From Bacteroidales bacterium (GTDB lineage Bacteria; Bacteroidota; Bacteroidia; Bacteroidales; JAGOPY01): a stretch of 64,000 bases of DNA. Of this stretch, positions 59,800 through 64,000 are shown piece by piece. Both the position numbers and the translations under genes were made by a program. The stretch is from NCBI GenBank assembly GCA_023229505.1, contig JALNZD010000016.1, forward strand, positions 1 to 64,000, written 5' to 3'. The notes below the pieces were generated by a model. That model did not search any database, was not told the origin of the DNA, and saw only the letters and a program-made list of their open reading frames with translations. Numbering within the stretch: the first letter of the stretch is position 1; the number at the start of each line of letters is the position of its first letter.

Positions 59800-61992
59800 C
59801 TAATCCAGTTTAACCGCTTTGCTCACACCTCCCATCTGTGATATTTTTTGAATCAGGTCAGAAAGTGAACTGCTGTTCTTTACCATCAACTTAATGATGC
59901 CATTAAAAACCCCTTTCTTTGCTTCGATCTTAACGGATATCATATTGACTTTTAAATCATTGGAGATTATTTGGGAGATTTCATTCATGATACCGATCCG
60001 GTCAGTACCCGTGACACGAATGGCTGCCCGGAAAGCCCCTTTTTCTTCAATACCCTTCCACTGGACTTCAATTTTCCGATAGCCGTAGCGGGTCAGCAAT
60101 TGTTTAGCATTAGGGCAATTTTGATGATGTATGGTGATGCCCCGGCTGATCGTCACAAAACCAAACACCGGGTCGCCGGGAACAGGATTACAACAGTGGG
60201 CCAGCTTGTAGTTAACTTTTTTAAGATTGGTATCGATAAAAAGCACATCATCCTGTTCCTGTAAGCCCGTTTTACCTGCCTGGGATGGTTTTTGCTCCCG
60301 TCCGGGTAATGTTTTACCTTCGTCGGTTTTTTCAATATCACCTGATAAGAAGCGCTTCACCTCAATCAGATCGATCTTTTCATGGTAAATCAGCCCATAA
60401 AGATCAATAGAAGAAGAAAGCTTAAATTTCTTAATCAACCGGTCGATATTCTCATCAACAAAAGCTATTTTCCAGTTTTTAAACTTCCTGCGCAGGATTT
60501 CGTTGCCCTTCTCAGCTTCAAGGAACATCTCCTCTTTCAGCGCTCTTTTTATTTTATTTTTCGCTTTGGTAGTGACCACATAATTCAGCCAATCCATTTT
60601 TGGTTTCTGGATTTTCGAAGTTATGATCTCCACTTTATCGCCATTTTCCAAAACCTGTTTCAGTGGGACAATCTTATTATTGACTTTAGCGCCCGTGCAG
60701 GAATAACCAACATTAGTATGAACTTCAAAAGCAAAGTCAAGCACAGTGGAGCCCTGGTCCAGTTCTTTCAAATCGCCGGTAGGTGTAAAAACAAATACCT
60801 TATTGGCATTCTGGGTTTTTAATGTTTTTTCACTTTCGTCAAATGCGATCTGCTCGGGGTGCTCAATGATATCCCTGACCTGAAGCATCCATCTTTCTAT
60901 ATCTTCTTTTGATCCGAAGCCCTTATATTTCCAATGAGCGGCCTGGCCTTTTTCCGCAACTTCGTCCATCCTTGCTGTACGGATCTGGACTTCCACCCAG
61001 CGGTCGTGCGGCCCATTTACAGTTGTATGAAGAGATTCGTAACCTGAGGCTTTAGGAGTAGATATCCAGTCCCTTAACCTTTTCGGGTTAGGTGGATAGA
61101 TATTGGTAACCAGGGAATAGGCCTTCCAGCAGTCCGACTTTTCATTCTCCGGAAGTGAATTCAGGATGATCCGGATAGCAAACAGATCAAAAACCTGCTC
61201 AAACTCAACATCCTGCTTTTGCATTTTCTCCCAGATCGAAGGTATAGATTTGGGCCGGCCTTTGATCTCAAACTCAAGTCCCTGTTTGATGAGTTCGCGT
61301 TGAATTGGTGCAATGAATTCATTAATGAATGCATTTCGTTTTGATTCCGTTTCACGGATTTTTTGGGCAATCTGTTGATAAACCTCAGGCCGGGTAAACT
61401 TCATCGAAAGGTCTTCCAGTTCTTTTTTGACCCGGTAAAGGCCAAGTCGGTGGGCAATTGGGCTATACAGAAAATTTACTTCATTGATATATCTTGCCTG
61501 GTACTCAGTAGGAAGCTTTTCAATCATTCTCATGTCTCTAAGACGGTGCGCCAGTTTGAGCAGGATAACGCGGATGTCATCCACTACGGCCAGGAAGAGT
61601 TTTCTGAAAGTGTCAGATTGCAATGATACCTTACCGGTAGGCAATTCGCTGATCCTGGCATAACTCTTTATCATATCTGCAATGGCCGTCCCGAATTTCT
61701 TCTTTATGTCTTCTATTCCGATAGTTTGAGTGGCAAGGGCATCATGAAGAAGAGCAGTCACAATCGAATTAATTCCCAGGCCCATTTCCTCTGCAGCAAT
61801 CCTGGCAATGGACAATGAATGGCATATCAGCAGTTCTCCGGTCATATGCCGGGATTCTCCATATAACTCCCGGGAAAACAAAAAAGCATGATCCAGCAAT
61901 TGCCTGTCGTCTTCCTTCAGCAGTCCTTGTGAAACTGCCAGCAAGCCATCATATTTTGCAATAATTTTCTGAAGTTCAGCCTCTGAAATCAT
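59800..61992 (-). CDS. relA: RelA/SpoT family (p)ppGpp synthetase with degraded hydrolase site
   Basis: 730 residues from ATG 61990-61992 (a GTG precedes it). Order: HD domain (about 25-190), synthetase (230-350; VEVQIRTARMDEVAEKG and SGYESLHTTV), TGS (395-455; VFVFTPTGDLKELDQG), C-terminal ACT (650-730). In the HD domain HDVxEDT is HDALATQ and KLADRxHNMR is KLAHRLRDMR, so several hydrolase ligands are lost. The synthetase keeps a basic RLRD in the RxKD position. It probably makes (p)ppGpp with little hydrolysis; another enzyme should exist elsewhere in the genome. Confidence 0.9.
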   Translation of the reverse strand: MISEAELQKIIAKYDGLLAVSQGLLKEDDRQLLDHAFLFSRELYGESRHMTGELLICHSLSIARIAAEEMGLGINSIVTALLHDALATQTIGIEDIKKKFGTAIADMIKSYARISELPTGKVSLQSDTFRKLFLAVVDDIRVILLKLAHRLRDMRMIEKLPTEYQARYINEVNFLYSPIAHRLGLYRVKKELEDLSMKFTRPEVYQQIAQKIRETESKRNAFINEFIAPIQRELIKQGLEFEIKGRPKSIPSIWEKMQKQDVEFEQVFDLFAIRIILNSLPENEKSDCWKAYSLVTNIYPPNPKRLRDWISTPKASGYESLHTTVNGPHDRWVEVQIRTARMDEVAEKGQAAHWKYKGFGSKEDIERWMLQVRDIIEHPEQIAFDESEKTLKTQNANKVFVFTPTGDLKELDQGSTVLDFAFEVHTNVGYSCTGAKVNNKIVPLKQVLENGDKVEIITSKIQKPKMDWLNYVVTTKAKNKIKRALKEEMFLEAEKGNEILRRKFKNWKIAFVDENIDRLIKKFKLSSSIDLYGLIYHEKIDLIEVKRFLSGDIEKTDEGKTLPGREQKPSQAGKTGLQEQDDVLFIDTNLKKVNYKLAHCCNPVPGDPVFGFVTISRGITIHHQNCPNAKQLLTRYGYRKIEVQWKGIEEKGAFRAAIRVTGTDRIGIMNEISQIISNDLKVNMISVKIEAKKGVFNGIIKLMVKNSSSLSDLIQKISQMGGVSKAVKLD

Positions 61993-62094
61993 CACACCCC
62001 GAATTCATTAGATTTACAATCCTTACCATGAAAGACAATTAGCCGGATCTGTCAGATATCCAGCATACAAGAAGAAAGATATTATTGAGACTGA

Positions 62095-63111
62095 TTAAAA
62101 GCTTTCTTTATCGTTGTCTTTAATACCTTTTTTAGGTTTGGAACTGGGGGGTTCGGCGATCGAATCCCGCATCCTGGTATCGGCCTTGATATTTTGATAA
62201 CGTTGGTAATCCATGATCCCCAGGTTACCTGTGCGGAATGCTTCCGCAATAGCTTTTGGAATTTCAGCTTCAGCCTGGATGAGGTTTGCCCGCGATTCTT
62301 CAGCTTTCGCCCGCATTTCCTGTTCCCGGGCTACGGCCATGGCACGGCGTTCCTCTGCTCTTGCCTGTGCGATATTTTTATCGGCATTGGCCTGGTCCAT
62401 CTGAAGGAAAGCACCGATATTCTTGCCTACATCGATATCGGCAATATCAATGGATAGGATTTCAAAAGCAGTTCCTGAGTCAAGACCTTTGCCAAGAACA
62501 AGTTTGGAAATACTATCGGGATTTTCCAGCACAGATTTATGGGATTGGGCTGAACCGATCGACGACACGATACCCTCTCCTACCCTGGCGAGTACTGTTT
62601 CTTCGCCGGCACCTCCCACCAATTGCTTGATGTTGGCACGAACTGTGACCCTTGCTTTGGCTATCAGCTGGATACCATCTTTTGCAACTGCTGTAACAGA
62701 TGGCGTATCAATGACTTTTGGATTCACTGACATTTTAACCGCTTCAAGAACATCGCGGCCGGCCAGGTCGATGGCAGTGGCGGTTTGAAAATCAAGTTTT
62801 ATATTAGCTTTATCGGCGGATATCAATGCATTGACGACCCTCGGCACATTCCCTCCCGCAAGGTAATGGGCTTCCAGGGAATTCCTGTTCAGGGAAAGGC
62901 CTGCTTTGGTAGCTGCAATAAGACTATTGACAATAATAGTTACCGGCACCTTACGCCAGCGCATGATAACCAATTGAAGCAAGGAAATTCTGACACCGGA
63001 GACCAAAGCTTTAAACCAAATCCCAACCGGTATGAGATAAAAAAGAATCCAAATGGCAAATATTGCTCCCAATCCAATGGCAACAATGACAAATACCTGT
63101 GAATCACCCAT
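62095..63111 (-). CDS. floA: Flotillin-like protein FloA
   Basis: A 338-residue FloA/YqfA protein: one N-terminal membrane hairpin (FVIVAIGLGAIFAIWILFYL), an SPFH/band-7-like domain (RKVPVTIIVNSLIAATKAGL, DVLEAVKMSVNPKVIDTPSV), then a charged helix ending RTGNLGIMDYQRYQNIKADT. It organises membrane microdomains. It starts 5 bases after nfeD, its usual partner. Confidence 0.93.
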   Translation of the reverse strand: MGDSQVFVIVAIGLGAIFAIWILFYLIPVGIWFKALVSGVRISLLQLVIMRWRKVPVTIIVNSLIAATKAGLSLNRNSLEAHYLAGGNVPRVVNALISADKANIKLDFQTATAIDLAGRDVLEAVKMSVNPKVIDTPSVTAVAKDGIQLIAKARVTVRANIKQLVGGAGEETVLARVGEGIVSSIGSAQSHKSVLENPDSISKLVLGKGLDSGTAFEILSIDIADIDVGKNIGAFLQMDQANADKNIAQARAEERRAMAVAREQEMRAKAEESRANLIQAEAEIPKAIAEAFRTGNLGIMDYQRYQNIKADTRMRDSIAEPPSSKPKKGIKDNDKESF

Positions 63112-63116
63112 GATTT

Positions 63117-63584
63117 TTAATCTTTACGTTTTACAATTATTTTATTATACTCGATTTTTTCCACAACAATATAAGTTTGCTGATCTATGAAATCCCCATT
63201 CGTGCTTACTTCATAAAACTCCCCATTGATCAGTGCTTTTCCCATGGGGGCCAGGCGTGACACGGTTTTTCCCGTATCGCCGGTCTTGATCAACTTGTGA
63301 TCAATGACATTTACCTGGCTGTCGATCGCTGTTGAAAGTGCCAGTTTTCGCCATGTTTTTCCCCTGAGTGATAGCACAAGCGTAAGCACAGTCAATATAA
63401 ATGTACCGGCAAGGACGAGGTGTCCCGCAAACATCCCATGACCGGCGTAAGATTGCCAGACACCAATGGCAATAAGAATGAACCCGATCACACCAGCAAT
63501 CCCGACGCCGGGAATGATCAGGATTTCTAGAGCCAGGAATAAAAGGCCAATGATGATAAAAGTCGATATGAGTAACCAATGCAT
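63117..63584 (-). CDS. nfeD: NfeD family membrane protein (short form)
   Basis: 155 residues: three or four membrane helices (IIGLLFLALEILIIPGVGIA, GVIGFILIAIGVW, LVLAGTFILTVLTLVLSL) and a C-terminal OB-fold with DTGKTVSRLAPMGKALINGE. The ClpP-like protease domain of long NfeD is absent. It works with FloA at the membrane. Confidence 0.88.
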   Translation of the reverse strand: MHWLLISTFIIIGLLFLALEILIIPGVGIAGVIGFILIAIGVWQSYAGHGMFAGHLVLAGTFILTVLTLVLSLRGKTWRKLALSTAIDSQVNVIDHKLIKTGDTGKTVSRLAPMGKALINGEFYEVSTNGDFIDQQTYIVVEKIEYNKIIVKRKD

Positions 63585-63589
63585 ATTAT

Positions 63590-63862
63590 TCAGGATATTG
63601 TAACTGTCAGGTCCCGGTTTAACATCTCATCGCATAAGGGCTTCAGGGAATCGAACGGCCCTGTTTTAATGCCGCATTTCCCATTAGAATGGGCGATCAA
63701 AGCACATTGCTCTGCCTGGAAGGCATCATGCCCGCATACTTCAATCAATGTCTCAATGACATATTCAAAAGTATTTACTTCATCGTTAAACAGGATCAGT
63801 TCTTTTTCACCTGAAGCAACCTCTTCACTTTTACCGGCCGGTTTTAATTTTTCCTTTACCAT
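63590..63862 (-). CDS. clpS: ATP-dependent Clp protease adaptor ClpS
   Basis: 90 residues. ELILFNDEVNTFEYVIETLI holds the N-degron pocket (NDxxxTFEYV), EQCALIAHSNGKCGIKTGPF the second conserved segment. It delivers N-end-rule substrates to ClpA-type unfoldases. It is followed by nfeD-floA on the same strand, 5 bases away. Confidence 0.92.
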   Translation of the reverse strand: MVKEKLKPAGKSEEVASGEKELILFNDEVNTFEYVIETLIEVCGHDAFQAEQCALIAHSNGKCGIKTGPFDSLKPLCDEMLNRDLTVTIS

Positions 63863-63977
63863 TAGGAAGATCGTTTAATCAGAATAAATGTAATTAAAAA
63901 ACAACTTACTGAAAGCGCTAACGAAAGTAGTAAAAAAATAGCAATTTTGCATAGCATTATTTGTTTGATAAAAGACG

Positions 63978-64000
63978 ATGGAATTTAAAGTATTCATAGA
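63978..64000 (+). CDS. Possible gene start cut by the window edge
   Basis: ATG 63978 opens MEFKVFI and runs off the end, divergent from clpS. Too short to identify; only the position and orientation suggest a gene. Confidence 0.25.

Overview
The window looks like chromosomal DNA of an anaerobic or facultative member of the Bacteroidota (probably Bacteroidales-like). The evidence is a TonB-dependent receptor/DUF4249 lipoprotein pair, promoters of the TTTG/TAnnTTTG type, few Shine-Dalgarno sequences, rny next to zapA and a 6S-like RNA, and the order rpsU-xerC-hpf-tRNAs-tuf-tRNA-Trp-secE-nusG-rplKAJL-rpoBC-DUF3467. This placement is inference from gene content; no 16S gene is present.

Left end (1-4.1 kb): an AT-rich accessory patch. 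It holds the C-terminal part of a GHKL-type ATP-binding protein, a PD-(D/E)XK-like nuclease gene broken by two compensating frameshifts and bounded by two attC-like palindromic elements, and a HicB antitoxin with only a remnant of HicA. 4.2-8.2 kb: coiled-coil protein, zapA, 6S-like RNA, rny, then an amino-acid permease. 8.2-18.2 kb: an AMP-ligase/ACP/acyltransferase fusion, an APC permease gene split into distant N- and C-terminal pieces around an IS3 remnant and an intact inverted paralogue, a helix-hairpin-helix protein, an MFS transporter, a rhomboid protease and a secreted EEP-family nuclease. 18.5-25.1 kb: TonB receptor + DUF4249 lipoprotein, a small Cys-rich secreted protein next to a TlpA-like thioredoxin, and an orphan coiled-coil protein. 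25.2-28.5 kb: pdxB and transketolase.

28.5-37.6 kb is the most interesting block. A seven-gene operon on the minus strand encodes HdrA, a QmoC-like HdrC/cytochrome-b fusion, a second HdrA, MvhD, the [NiFe]-hydrogenase small (MvhG-like) and large (MvhA-like) subunits, and a small zinc-ribbon protein. No HdrB is present. The likely job is electron transfer between H2 and the menaquinone pool through flavin/Fe-S subunits. A Crp/Fnr regulator with N-terminal cysteines lies just upstream, and two 14-bp palindromes with centres 22 bp apart sit between it and the operon. A diverged copy of the transketolase 3' end lies at the far side of the block (37564-37648), so the block is bracketed by two transketolase ends. 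This suggests it arrived as an insertion.

37.7-42.7 kb: ZIP transporter, DUF302 protein, a second zinc-ribbon paralogue, tRNA-Val and a DPP4-type S9 peptidase. 42.8-57.8 kb: the translation/transcription core listed above. 57.8-59.8 kb: a BlaI repressor with two matching operators around a recognisable promoter, and its M56 partner, which has lost the metalloprotease core and is frameshifted. 59.8-64 kb: a RelA/SpoT protein with a degraded hydrolase site, then floA, nfeD and clpS. Many intergenic gaps hold low-complexity or inverted 'word' repeats of the kind common in this phylum.
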